A program made the translations under genes and the position numbers. Positions 10,063 to 18,442 of a stretch of 64,000 nucleotides of DNA are shown one piece after another. Each line of letters starts with the position of its first letter. Within the stretch, counting starts at the first letter, position 1. The notes beneath the pieces are model-generated. The model saw only the letters and a program-made list of their open reading frames with translations. It had not been told where the DNA came from and did not search any database. The stretch is from Phenylobacterium sp. GTDB lineage: Bacteria > Pseudomonadota > Alphaproteobacteria > Caulobacterales > Caulobacteraceae. The stretch covers positions 1-64,000 of the forward strand of contig JAGNIV010000002.1 of NCBI GenBank assembly GCA_018001015.1, read 5' to 3'.

Positions 10063-10646
10063 CGGATCGGGTAGCGAGGCCTCAAGGTCTCGGGCAGGGG
10101 TTCCGGACGTTCGACCAGGTCGTGGGCGGGCCGCGCCGGCGGCTTGCAGCCCCGCGATTCCCCCAGGCCCTTCAGATAGGCGCGTCGCACCGCGCCGGCG
10201 TTGATCGCCGCAGACACAAGGCTGTCGTGCCGCTCCGCGCCGGACAGCTTGCGAACCCAGCCCCGGAACGGGATCAGGCCCGAGGCCGCGCTCGCCACCG
10301 CCCCGAGAGCCGCGCCGCGGCCGCGCACCATCAGGTCGTCCTCGTCCAGCGCCGGCTCGTCCAGGTCGGCGCCGAGCGCCCCGTTCAACGGCAGGATCAT
10401 GCTGGTGATCCGTGCGCAGCTGGCCGGCTCGGGCAGCGCATAGGGATCGGCCATGGCGTCCAGCAGCACCTGCGGGATCTTGGTCCGCAAGACGTTCACA
10501 TCGCGCAGGGGCGAGGCCACCGCCCCCTGCACACTCTCGCGGTTGGCCTCCGACCTGGTCTGGATCTCCGGCGACCCATCGGCGGGCGCGGTGGTGCAGG
10601 CCGACAGCAGAGCCAGGACCGGGAGAGGAAGGAGGGCGGGGCGCAT
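10059..10646 (-). CDS. Putative lipoprotein of unknown function
   Basis: The 195-residue product begins with a lipoprotein signal and lipobox ([10 protein letters not shown], Cys16), predicting an envelope lipoprotein. The rest shows no family I recognise; it has several conserved-looking cysteines (PASCARI, SRGCKPP) and a basic C-terminus. Its stop overlaps the tgt stop by 4 bases in convergent orientation. It is divergent from tRNA-Lys. Confidence 0.75.
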   Translation of the reverse strand: MRPALLPLPVLALLSACTTAPADGSPEIQTRSEANRESVQGAVASPLRDVNVLRTKIPQVLLDAMADPYALPEPASCARITSMILPLNGALGADLDEPALDEDDLMVRGRGAALGAVASAASGLIPFRGWVRKLSGAERHDSLVSAAINAGAVRRAYLKGLGESRGCKPPARPAHDLVERPEPLPETLRPRYPIR

Positions 10647-10766
10647 CCCGCTATGCTACAGCTTGGCGGCAGATCTTGGAAAGTCCGAGCGCGGCCTTGC
10701 CCAGGTTGGGGGCGCGCCCTATGGTCCGCGCCGCTTCGCCCGGCGCGCATTGATGCGCCGCGCTTA

Positions 10767-10841
10767 GGGCCGGTAGCTCAGTGGTAGAGCATTCGACTTT
10801 TAATCGAATGGTCGTGGGTTCGACCCCCACCCGGCCTACCA
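10767..10841 (+). tRNA. tRNA-Lys (anticodon TTT)
   Basis: A complete cloverleaf can be drawn. The acceptor GGGCCGG pairs with CCGGCCT (one G-U pair), and the D-arm is GCTC/GAGC. The anticodon stem TTCGA/TCGAA carries loop CTTTTAA with anticodon TTT at 10799-10801. The T-arm is GTGGG-TTCGACC-CCCAC, and an encoded ACCA end follows. Length is 75 bases including CCA. Confidence 0.98.
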
Positions 10842-11041
10842 AGATCGCTAAGGGCGTCCCGCCACGGCGGGAGGAAGTCCTTGCGGGTCACCGTTTCGGC
10901 GTGACGATAACGGTCATGCGAAACGCCGGCCGGCGATCCCGCCGTCTTCCGCCAGGGGTGAACCATGGACGTGCTCGCCCTCGTGCGCGAAGGCCGCCGC
11001 TCAAGCACCGCCGGACATGATGAACGGGAGATGACCAGAGC

Positions 11042-11058
11042 GGTTCAAATCAGGTTCA
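11042..11058 (+). promoter_or_regulatory. Direct repeat GGTTCA-N5-GGTTCA upstream of the RcnB-like gene
   Basis: Two copies of GGTTCA start at 11042 and 11053, exactly 11 bases apart, which places them on the same face of the helix. This is the geometry used by OmpR/PhoB-type response regulators. The site is about 70 bases upstream of the start codon. The binding protein cannot be named from sequence. Confidence 0.4.
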
Positions 11059-11126
11059 GGGCCCCTGTCGCATCTTGCGGACAACGCGGAGAGCCTGCCG
11101 GTTCGATGCTCCTCGAAAGGACACCC

Positions 11127-11561
11127 ATGAAACGCGCAATCGCCGCCGCCCTCGCTCTCTCCCTGCTGGGCGGCACGGCCGCCATGGCCCAGCCGGCGCA
11201 GTATCAGCGCGATCATCAAGGCCAGTATCACCAAGGCTATCAGAACGACCGCTACGACGACCGCTACGAGGATCGTCGGGATGACCGCCGAGACAGCCGC
11301 TACGACCGTCGCGATGATCGCCGGGGCTATGGCTACGGTTACGGCCAGCAGCGCCATCGCAGCGCCCATGCCTGGCACCGCGGCGAGCGACTGCCCAGCT
11401 ACTACCGCAGCTCAAACTATTATGTGAGCGACTACGGCCGCTACGGCCTGCGCGCGCCGCCCCGCGGCCATCGCTGGGTCCGAGCCGACAACGACTACGT
11501 CTTGGCCGCTATCGCCACCGGTCTGATCGTTCAGGTGCTGAGCAATGGATATGGCCGCTAG
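11127..11561 (+). CDS. RcnB-like periplasmic protein
   Basis: The 144-residue precursor has a signal peptide (MKRAIAAALALSLLGGTAAMA). A low-complexity Arg/Asp/Tyr segment follows (residues 30-75, repeated DDR and DRR units, then GYGYGYG). The C-terminal domain, with RGERLPSYYR, HRWVRADNDYVLAAIATG and a hydrophobic end, is typical of the RcnB family, named after the E. coli periplasmic factor for Ni/Co homeostasis. Whether this one handles metals is not shown. The start at 11127 follows GAAAGGA. A direct-repeat regulatory site lies upstream and a strong terminator downstream, so it is monocistronic. Confidence 0.85.
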   Translation: MKRAIAAALALSLLGGTAAMAQPAQYQRDHQGQYHQGYQNDRYDDRYEDRRDDRRDSRYDRRDDRRGYGYGYGQQRHRSAHAWHRGERLPSYYRSSNYYVSDYGRYGLRAPPRGHRWVRADNDYVLAAIATGLIVQVLSNGYGR

Positions 11562-11589
11562 GCCTTGAGCCCACCTAGTAGGCGTTGGG

Positions 11590-11623
11590 AGCCCCGTCCT
11601 CATCTGTGAGGGCGGGGCTTTCT
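11590..11623 (+). terminator. Intrinsic terminator after the RcnB-like gene
   Basis: A 13-bp stem (AGCCCCGTCCTCA with TGAGGGCGGGGCT, one G-T pair) closes a 4-base loop and is followed by TTTC. It is the clearest intrinsic terminator in the window and isolates the upstream gene from cysA. Confidence 0.85.
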
Positions 11624-11772
11624 CGTGGGCGGCGGCCAAGCTCTCAGTGGGCGGTCTCCGGGTTGTCGGGCCACATCCCGGCTCACCAACACCATGACGG
11701 TGCGTGTGGCGGTGCTTCAAGACGCGTATGACATCGCGGGCGCGGCCGGTCCGCCACCAACCAAGAGACCCC

Positions 11773-12807
11773 ATGACCATTTCCATCCGCTCGGTGGAGA
11801 AGACCTTTGGCCGCTACCCGGCCCTGAACGGCGTCAGCCTGGAGATCGCCGACGGCGAACTGCTGGCCCTGCTAGGCCCTTCCGGCTCGGGCAAGACCAC
11901 CCTGTTGCGCGCCATCTCGGGCCTGGAGTTTCCCGAAAAGGGCCAGATCCTGTTTGATGGCCGGGACATGACCTATGCCAGCGCCGCCGCGCGCCAGGTG
12001 GGGTTCGTTTTTCAGCAGTACGCCCTGTTCCGCCACATGACGCTGGCCCGGAACATCGCCTTTGGCCTGGACGTGCGGAAGGGCGCGGCCAAGCCGCCCA
12101 AGGCCGAGATCGACAAGCGGGTCGATGACCTGCTGAACCTCGTCGAACTGCCGGGTCTGGGCGAACGCTACCCGGCCCAGCTCTCCGGCGGTCAGCGCCA
12201 GCGCGTGGCGCTCGCCCGCGCGCTGGCCGTCAGCCCCAGTGTCCTGCTGCTGGACGAGCCCTTCGGCGCCCTGGACGCCACGGTGCGCAAATCGCTCCGC
12301 AAGGAACTGCGCCGTATCCACGACGCCACCGGTGTCACCACAATCTTCGTCACCCACGACCAGGAAGAGGCCCTGGAACTCGCCGACCGCGTGGCCATCC
12401 TCAACAAGGGCGTCATCGAGCAGGTGGGCACGCCACAGGAGGTCCACGACCGTCCGGTCGGTGCGTTCGTGGCCGGCTTTGTCGGCGAAGCCAACCGCCT
12501 GGAGGGCGCGGTGAGTGCGAGCCATTTCCTGGGCGGCGAGATCACGCTGCCCGCTCCGGGGGCCGTCGATGGACCTGCCGTGGCCTTCGTCCGTCCCCAT
12601 GATCTGGTTCGCGCGCCTGCGGGGGAGGAGAGCTTCTTCATCACCACAGATCGGATAAATTTGCAGGGACCGGTGGTCCGGATCGAGGGTCGGACGCCGG
12701 GCGGCCTGCGCATCGAGGCCGCCTTCGAACGCAACTCCGCCGAAGGCCTGAGGAGCGGCGACAAGCTCGGTCTGACCGCTCAGAAGGTGTACGTCTTTAG
12801 CGCGTAA
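11773..12807 (+). CDS. cysA: Sulfate/thiosulfate ABC transporter ATP-binding protein
   Basis: This 344-residue ATPase should energise sulfate/thiosulfate import at the inner face of the membrane. Walker [10 protein letters not shown], the signature [15 protein letters not shown], Walker [13 protein letters not shown] and the switch histidine in FVTHDQEEA are all present. The C-terminal regulatory part matches CysA in length and in its ending VYVF. The ATG at 11773 begins the conserved [10 protein letters not shown] motif; the upstream extension is not convincing. No binding protein or permease gene (sbp, cysT, cysW) adjoins it, so its partners must be encoded elsewhere. Confidence 0.9.
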   Translation: MTISIRSVEKTFGRYPALNGVSLEIADGELLALLGPSGSGKTTLLRAISGLEFPEKGQILFDGRDMTYASAAARQVGFVFQQYALFRHMTLARNIAFGLDVRKGAAKPPKAEIDKRVDDLLNLVELPGLGERYPAQLSGGQRQRVALARALAVSPSVLLLDEPFGALDATVRKSLRKELRRIHDATGVTTIFVTHDQEEALELADRVAILNKGVIEQVGTPQEVHDRPVGAFVAGFVGEANRLEGAVSASHFLGGEITLPAPGAVDGPAVAFVRPHDLVRAPAGEESFFITTDRINLQGPVVRIEGRTPGGLRIEAAFERNSAEGLRSGDKLGLTAQKVYVFSA

Positions 12808-12862
12808 GCGAGTCAACTCAACCTTAACTAGAGATTCACCAATTGGCGGCGTTATGCCGCGC

Positions 12863-12988
12863 ATGGATAATCTTCTCCGGTTTCTGATGACCCTGCGAAC
12901 GGCGCCTGAGCGTGCGGTGCTGGTGGAAGTCGGCTTCGTGGCGGTGGGCGCCTTCCTGCTGGGATTGACGCTGTTTCGCCTGGTCTAG
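12863..12988 (+). CDS. Small single-span membrane protein (41 residues)
   Basis: A short frame encodes MDNLLRFLMTLR, a linker, and one hydrophobic helix (about residues 19-38) ending FRLV. An in-frame ATG also exists at 12854. It ends 3 bases before the convergent stop of the transglutaminase gene, the tight packing seen for real genes here. No family is recognised and there is no strong ribosome-binding site, so it may not be translated. Confidence 0.4.
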   Translation: MDNLLRFLMTLRTAPERAVLVEVGFVAVGAFLLGLTLFRLV

Positions 12989-12991
12989 CCG

Positions 12992-13969
12992 TTACTGCTG
13001 CTGTTGCTGCTGCTGGTCATATTGTAGGGAGCCGGGTGGCCCACGTCGCCGTCCGGCGCGGCTGAAGGACGGCTGGGCGACCCGGATGAATTCCGGTTCG
13101 GTCAGGGCCGCCTTGGCGCGGCGCACCGATACGCCCACCGCCAGCTGGCTCTCGGCCTCGCCCTTATAGACCCCCCGCGAAGGCGGCACGTCGTTGTAGT
13201 CGCGGCCGACGGCGGCGGCGATGTGGCGCTCGCCGGCCTCCACATTGTTGGTGGGGTCTAGGCCCACCCAGCGCAGGCTGGGCAGGAAAACCTCGACCCA
13301 AGCGTGGGTGGCGTCGGGATCGGAGCGATCGCCGCCCGTGCGGTCGGTGAACAGATACCCCGAGACGTAGCGGGCCGGGATTCCCCAGGACCGGCAGATG
13401 GCGATCATGATGTGGGCGAAGTCCTGGCACACCCCGCGCTTGGCGTTGAGGGCGAGGTCGATGGGACTCTCGGCGTCGGTGACGCCCGCCTCGTAGCCGA
13501 ACGACTGGTAGATGATGGTCGAGAGCTCGCGCACGGCGCTGAGCGGATCACGCACCCGCAACTGATCGATGCCGGCCTCGGTCACGAAGGTCTTCAGCGC
13601 CTGGGTTTCCACCGCGAAGCCGTGATGGTGCAGAAAGTCGAAGTTCTCGCCGCGGACGAAGTCGCTCTTCAGCCGGTCCCACTCGCCCAGGTCCAGCGCG
13701 TTGGGCAGGGGGGTGGTGGGCTGGGTTTCCACGGCCGACCGGGCCAGGATGCTCAGCCGGTCGTGGGGCTGCGGCACGTCGAAGTGGTAGACCGCATTCC
13801 CGAAGGCGTCGGCGTAGGAGAACAGCTGGGCGGGCGGGTCGAGCTCCAGTTCAAAGCTCACCAGCCGCTGGCGCGCCCCCTTCTGCGGCTGCATCCACAG
13901 CTCCATGACGCTTTCGCGGACATTGGCGGCGTAGTGGTACTGAGTGACGTGGCGAACTTCCAAAAGCAT
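12992..13969 (-). CDS. Transglutaminase-like cysteine protease family protein
   Basis: The 325-residue protein has the bacterial transglutaminase N-terminal beta domain (VRHVTQYHYAANVRESVMEL). A papain-fold core follows, with catalytic Cys in RGVCQDFAHIM, His in DATHAWVEVFLP and Asp in GLDPTNN. The likely activity is amide-bond cleavage or transfer on an unknown peptide. The start at 13969 overlaps the alpha-E stop (TGATG), fixing it over an upstream frame extension. The protein ends in seven glutamines encoded by CAG/CAA repeats. It is the last gene of the ATP-grasp/alpha-E/transglutaminase operon. Confidence 0.92.
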   Translation of the reverse strand: MLLEVRHVTQYHYAANVRESVMELWMQPQKGARQRLVSFELELDPPAQLFSYADAFGNAVYHFDVPQPHDRLSILARSAVETQPTTPLPNALDLGEWDRLKSDFVRGENFDFLHHHGFAVETQALKTFVTEAGIDQLRVRDPLSAVRELSTIIYQSFGYEAGVTDAESPIDLALNAKRGVCQDFAHIMIAICRSWGIPARYVSGYLFTDRTGGDRSDPDATHAWVEVFLPSLRWVGLDPTNNVEAGERHIAAAVGRDYNDVPPSRGVYKGEAESQLAVGVSVRRAKAALTEPEFIRVAQPSFSRAGRRRGPPGSLQYDQQQQQQQ

Positions 13970-14910
13970 CAGGCCGGCAACCGCATCTCGAGGGAATAGG
14001 CGACGAAGGTGTCGTAGATCGCCGCGTGGATCGCGGCGCATTCATCCAGCACGGTGGTGAGCAGGGCTCCGGCCTCACCGAGCTTTATGTTCTCGACGTC
14101 GGCATACTGCAGGCGCGCCTTCAGCCGCCCAGCCATGCGCTCCGGCCCGGTGTGGGCGGCGTCCACATAGCGGCTGGCGGCCGACAGGTGTTCCTCGATG
14201 CGCGCGGTGGAGAACCGGATTGAGCGGGGGAAGTCCTCGTCGAACATCAGGAATTCCAAGATCAGCTCGGGCCGCACGTCGGCGGTGTAGCGCCGCAGAT
14301 AGGGCTCTAGAGCGCAGCTCATCCGCAGCAGGCTGGTGAGCGCGAAGTGGTCGGTGATCGGGCGCTTACGGACGTCGCCGAAGAACACCTCAAGCAGCCG
14401 GCCGTTCAGCTGGGCCCGCTCCAGGTACATGCCCAAAAGCAGGAACCGCCAGCCCTCGCCATGGCTCATCGTGGCGTCGGCCGCGCCCCGGAACAGGTGC
14501 AGGTCGGCGATGATGTCATGCAGGAAGGCCGAGGAGCCGTCATTGAAGGCCTTGGCCGCGCCGGGGCCGGTGACCCGCAGATAGATGAGGTTCAGCCGCT
14601 CCCAGGTCTCGGTGGTGATCTGGTCGCGCACCTGGCGGGCGTTCTCGCGGGCCCGGGACAGGGAGGTGGTGATGGATCCGCCGTCCCCGCGATCCAGGGC
14701 GAGGGAGCGGGCGGCGTCATAGGGGCTCTTGGCCTTGTCCGGATCGTTGTCGCCGACAGCGGCGAGCACGATGCGCGCCACCTGCGTGGCGGCGTCGCTG
14801 CGGTCCAGGGTGGCGTTGAGCATAACGTCCGACAGCCGGCACATGTGCTCGGCGCGCTCCACATAGCGGCCCATCCAGTAGAGGCTGTCGGCGACCCTCG
14901 CGAGCATCAT
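13969..14910 (-). CDS. Alpha-E domain protein (DUF403)
   Basis: This all-helical protein of about 313 residues begins MMLARVADSLYWMGRYVERAEH, the diagnostic start of the alpha-E family. The family is almost always found with circularly permuted ATP-grasp and transglutaminase-like proteins. It is probably a helical partner of the ATP-grasp ligase, with no known enzymatic role. The ATG at 14910 (or 14907) is preferred over a TTG further up, because AAAGG lies upstream and the family begins here. The start codons sit inside a perfect palindrome (14897-14919). Confidence 0.9.
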   Translation of the reverse strand: MMLARVADSLYWMGRYVERAEHMCRLSDVMLNATLDRSDAATQVARIVLAAVGDNDPDKAKSPYDAARSLALDRGDGGSITTSLSRARENARQVRDQITTETWERLNLIYLRVTGPGAAKAFNDGSSAFLHDIIADLHLFRGAADATMSHGEGWRFLLLGMYLERAQLNGRLLEVFFGDVRKRPITDHFALTSLLRMSCALEPYLRRYTADVRPELILEFLMFDEDFPRSIRFSTARIEEHLSAASRYVDAAHTGPERMAGRLKARLQYADVENIKLGEAGALLTTVLDECAAIHAAIYDTFVAYSLEMRLPA

Positions 14911-14919
14911 GCTCGCGAG
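14897..14919. repeat. 23-bp perfect palindrome over the alpha-E start codons
   Basis: CTCGCGAGCAT (14897-14907) and ATGCTCGCGAG (14909-14919) are exact inverted copies around one central C. Both candidate ATG codons of the alpha-E gene lie inside. Part of it (GAGCATCATG) recurs at the end of the upstream ATP-grasp gene (14939-14948). It could be a regulator site or an mRNA hairpin that hides the start. Confidence 0.65.
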
Positions 14920-14944
14920 CCTTTGCAAAGAGGGATGGCGAGCA

Positions 14945-16426
14945 TCATGACTGGGGCTCCTCGGTCTCGCCGGCCAGGATCCAGGTATCCTTCGACCCTC
15001 CGCCCTGGCTGGAGTTCACCACCAGCGAGCCCTTTTTCAGGGCCACCCGGGTCAGGGCGCCGGGGGTCACGGTGATCTTCTCGCCCGACAGGATGAAGGG
15101 CCGCAGGTCGACGTGGCGCGGGTCGATCCCGCCGTCGATAAGGCACGGCGCGGTGGACAGCTGGATGGTGGGCTGGGCGATGTAGTTGGCGGGATCGGCG
15201 CGGAGGGCGTCGGCGAACTCGCTGCGCTCCTTGGCGCTGGCGTGCGGACCGATGAGCATGCCGTAGCCGCCGGAGGCGCCCACGGCCTTGACCACCAGCT
15301 TGTCGAGATTGGCCAGCACGTGGCTGAGCTGCGCCGGCTCGCGGCAGAGGAAGGTCTCGATATTGGGCAGGATGGCGTCCTCGCCGAGGTAGTATTTGAT
15401 GATCTCCGGGACATAGGCATAGACCGCCTTGTCGTCAGCGACCCCGGTGCCCGGCGCGTTGCAGATCACGACATTGCCGGCCCGATAGGCGTTGAACAGG
15501 CCTGCGACCCCCAGGCCGGAATCCCGGCGGAAGGTGAGGGGGTCGATGAAGTCATCGTCCACCCGGCGGTAGATCACGTCGATCCGGCGCAGGCCGGTGG
15601 TGGTCCGCATGTAGACCATGTTGTCGTGGACCACGAGGTCGCGGCCCTCCACGAGCGGGCAGCCCATCAGGCGGGCCAGGTAGGCGTGCTCGTAATAGGC
15701 CGAATTGTAGACACCCGGCGTCAGCACCACGACCTGGGGATTGGGCCGCCAGTCGGCCGCCATGCCCTTCAGCGTCGACAGCAGCAGGTCCGGATAGCGG
15801 TCGATGGCGCGCACGTTCGACGCGCGGAAGGTGCCGGGGAAGGTCCGCTTCGAGGCCTCCCGATTGGCCAGCATGTAGGAGACGCCCGAGGGCACCCGCA
15901 GATTGTCCTCCAGCACCGCGAAGGCGCCGTTCGGCTGGCGGATGAGGTCTGATCCGCAGACATTGGCGTAGGCCTGGTGCGGCACATAGAGGTTCTGCAT
16001 CTCGCGGCGGTAGGACGGCGCCATCAGCACCAGGTCGCGCGGCACCACCCCGTCCATGAGGATCTGCTGCTCGCCATAAATGTCGGCCAGGAACATGTTC
16101 AGGGCGCGGAGGCGCTGTGTCAGGCCCTTTTCGATGGTCGCCCATTCCTCGGCCGGGATGATCCGCGGCAGGAGGTCGGTGGGGATGATGCGTTCGGTGG
16201 AGCTTTCGGCCCCGTAGACGGTGAAGGTGATCCCCTGCAGCAGGAAGAACCGCTCCAGCGTCCGCTGGCGCTCCGCCATGTCCTCCGAGGCCAGGGTGGC
16301 GATGCGCTCATCCAGCCCCGTGTAGTGGGAACGGACCTCACCGGCGAGCGTGAGCATCTCGTCGTAGGGGATCGCCCCGTCCGACGCCTCGATGGCGCTG
16401 GTGTCCGATCTCTTCGCCGTCGCCAC
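14945..16426 (-). CDS. Circularly permuted ATP-grasp protein (amidoligase-type)
   Basis: The protein (about 493 residues) matches the circularly permuted ATP-grasp type 2 family. Visible signatures include IPTDLLPRIIPAEEW near residue 86, LVLMAPSYRREMQ, GTGVADDKAVYAYVPEII, KAVGASGGYGMLIG and a late NSSQGGGSKDTW. ATP-grasp enzymes form amide or peptide bonds through acyl-phosphates; the substrate here is unknown. GTG at 16426 is chosen because AAGGTGGAG precedes it, although a GTG four codons earlier is possible. It is the first gene of the three-gene operon and diverges from tamA. Confidence 0.9.
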   Translation of the reverse strand: MATAKRSDTSAIEASDGAIPYDEMLTLAGEVRSHYTGLDERIATLASEDMAERQRTLERFFLLQGITFTVYGAESSTERIIPTDLLPRIIPAEEWATIEKGLTQRLRALNMFLADIYGEQQILMDGVVPRDLVLMAPSYRREMQNLYVPHQAYANVCGSDLIRQPNGAFAVLEDNLRVPSGVSYMLANREASKRTFPGTFRASNVRAIDRYPDLLLSTLKGMAADWRPNPQVVVLTPGVYNSAYYEHAYLARLMGCPLVEGRDLVVHDNMVYMRTTTGLRRIDVIYRRVDDDFIDPLTFRRDSGLGVAGLFNAYRAGNVVICNAPGTGVADDKAVYAYVPEIIKYYLGEDAILPNIETFLCREPAQLSHVLANLDKLVVKAVGASGGYGMLIGPHASAKERSEFADALRADPANYIAQPTIQLSTAPCLIDGGIDPRHVDLRPFILSGEKITVTPGALTRVALKKGSLVVNSSQGGGSKDTWILAGETEEPQS

Positions 16427-16651
16427 GCCCCACTCCACCTTTACGAAAATCCCTCTGCTTCACCTTGGTTCCGACCCTAGGGAGCGCCTCGGCCTAACGG
16501 GCGGCTTTTTGGAATCGGCGGGCGTCGCGATCATTGCTGCCTACTATCTGGGCAGGCTTCTGCCCAAGTGGAAAGCACCTTGCGCATGTCCCGCGGGGTG
16601 ACAAGGCAAGGCGACCCGCGATAGACCCGGAGATGGGGGCGGCAGGGATTC

Positions 16652-18442
16652 TTGACCTTGGGACGACTGGTCTTCGCCGTCGCCGCCTCAGCGGCGCTTT
16701 GCGCCCAAGGGGCGGCTGGTTCCGCGCACGCCGCGGCGCCGAAGGCCGCCGTGGAGGGCGAGCTCAGCAATAGCCTGCGCACCGCCATCACCAACGCGGT
16801 GGGCGAAACCGACAAGCCGATCGAGAATCGCTTCGAGGCCCGCCGGCGCGCCCGGGAGGCCGCCGAGGACGCCATCGCCGTCCTGCGTTCCGAGGGCTAC
16901 TACGCCAACGCCGTCGAGGCGCAGGTCACCGAGACTGAACCCGCCAGTCCGGTGGTGAAGGTGACGCCTGGCGCACGCTTCACGATCCAGGACCCCGAGG
17001 TCGAGTGGATCGCGCCCGCGCCCGCGCCCGGCGTGCAGATCGCCGGCGAGGCCGTGGTGGGCCTGGCCAATGGTCAGGCGGGCCGGGCGGCCGATGTCCT
17101 GGGCGCCGAGGGCCGCATCGTCGCCGCGGTGCAGAAGCGCGGCTATGCCGACGTCACCAGCGGCGAGCGCCAGGTGATCGTCGACCACGCCGACCACAGC
17201 GTCCGCCCCACCTTCCGGATCGTCTCCGGGGACCTGGTGCGCCTGGGCGGTCTGGAGGTGGTGAGGCCCGGACGCACCAACCCCGCCTGGCTTCGCCGCC
17301 TGGCGCCCTGGAAGGCGGGTGATCCCTACGATCCCGACGACGTCGGCGAGCTGGAGCGCCGGCTGCTGGACACCGGGGTCTATGACAGCGTCACCGTCGC
17401 CCTGGCGGGCAAGGAGAAGGCGAGCGCCGATGGCCTGCGCCCGGTCATCGTCAACCTCGCCGACCGCAAGCGCCGCACCATCGAGCTGGGCGCCAGCTAT
17501 TCCACCAGCGAAGGGGTGGGCACCGACGCGCGCTGGACCCGCTACAACGTGTTGGGCCGCGCCGACACGCTTTCCTACTACGGCCGGGCCTCGACGGTGG
17601 ACAGCCGCCTGGGCGCCGATCTGACCCTGCCGCACTGGCGCCGCGCCCAGCAGACCCTGAAGGGTCAGGCCGGCCTCTACCGGGTCCGCACCGACGCCTA
17701 TGACGAAACCGGCGTGGGGGTCCGCGCCGACGTGGAGCGCCGCTTCGGCAAGACCTCCTACGTCACGCTCGGCGCCTCCCTCGACTACAGCCAGACTCAG
17801 GAGTTGCAGGCCGTCACCCTGTCGTCCCTCGGCCGCAAGCTGGTGACCGCCTCGGCGCTGGGCGCCATGGCGCTGGACCGCTCCGACGACCCGCTCGACC
17901 CCAAACGCGGCTGGCGGGTGGAGGCGCGGCTGGAACCGACCCTGATCGCCGGGGCCGACACCCTGCCGTATCTCAAGGCCCAGTCGCAGGGGACGATCTA
18001 CTTCCCCTTCGACGAGAAGGGTCGCACCGTGGTGGCGGGGCGCCTGAAGGCGGGATCCATTGTCGGCGGCCTGATCCCCGAGGTCCCGGCCTCCCGTCGC
18101 TTCTATTCCGGCGGTGGCGGCTCGGTGCGCGGCTACGCCTACCAGGCCATCGGACCGCGTCTGGCCGACAACACCCCGCAGGGGGGATTGTCCCTGTTCG
18201 AGGGCTCTGTGGAACTGCGCCAGAAGATCGGCAAGCGGTGGGGCGTGGTGGCGTTCGTGGACATCGGCTCCGTGGGGTCCGACCAGATTCCCAGCGGCAA
18301 GGACCTCAGCGTCGGGGCGGGCCTCGGCGTGCGCTATGACCTCGGCTTCGGCCCGATCCGCGCCGACATCGCCATCCCGCTGGAGAAGCGCCAGGGCGAC
18401 GCGCCCTTCCAGGTCTATCTCAGCATCGGGCAGAGCTTTTGA
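16652..18442 (+). CDS. tamA: Translocation and assembly module outer-membrane protein TamA
   Basis: This Omp85-family beta-barrel protein (596 residues) has a signal sequence (cleavage near residue 27), POTRA-like domains to about residue 270 and a C-terminal barrel. The lid-loop motif SVRGYAY and a barrel-ending aromatic (SIGQSF) support an outer-membrane location. With TamB it helps insert envelope proteins and move phospholipids. The start is TTG at 16652, preceded by CAGGG. Its stop overlaps the TTG start of tamB. The assignment to TamA rather than BamA rests on size and on the tamB neighbour. Confidence 0.92.
   Translation: MTLGRLVFAVAASAALCAQGAAGSAHAAAPKAAVEGELSNSLRTAITNAVGETDKPIENRFEARRRAREAAEDAIAVLRSEGYYANAVEAQVTETEPASPVVKVTPGARFTIQDPEVEWIAPAPAPGVQIAGEAVVGLANGQAGRAADVLGAEGRIVAAVQKRGYADVTSGERQVIVDHADHSVRPTFRIVSGDLVRLGGLEVVRPGRTNPAWLRRLAPWKAGDPYDPDDVGELERRLLDTGVYDSVTVALAGKEKASADGLRPVIVNLADRKRRTIELGASYSTSEGVGTDARWTRYNVLGRADTLSYYGRASTVDSRLGADLTLPHWRRAQQTLKGQAGLYRVRTDAYDETGVGVRADVERRFGKTSYVTLGASLDYSQTQELQAVTLSSLGRKLVTASALGAMALDRSDDPLDPKRGWRVEARLEPTLIAGADTLPYLKAQSQGTIYFPFDEKGRTVVAGRLKAGSIVGGLIPEVPASRRFYSGGGGSVRGYAYQAIGPRLADNTPQGGLSLFEGSVELRQKIGKRWGVVAFVDIGSVGSDQIPSGKDLSVGAGLGVRYDLGFGPIRADIAIPLEKRQGDAPFQVYLSIGQSF

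Noticed and set aside
10851-10870. TCCCGC/GCGGGA hairpin as a terminator for tRNA-Lys
   Set aside because: The stem is only 6 bp and no T-run follows, so there is not enough to call it.
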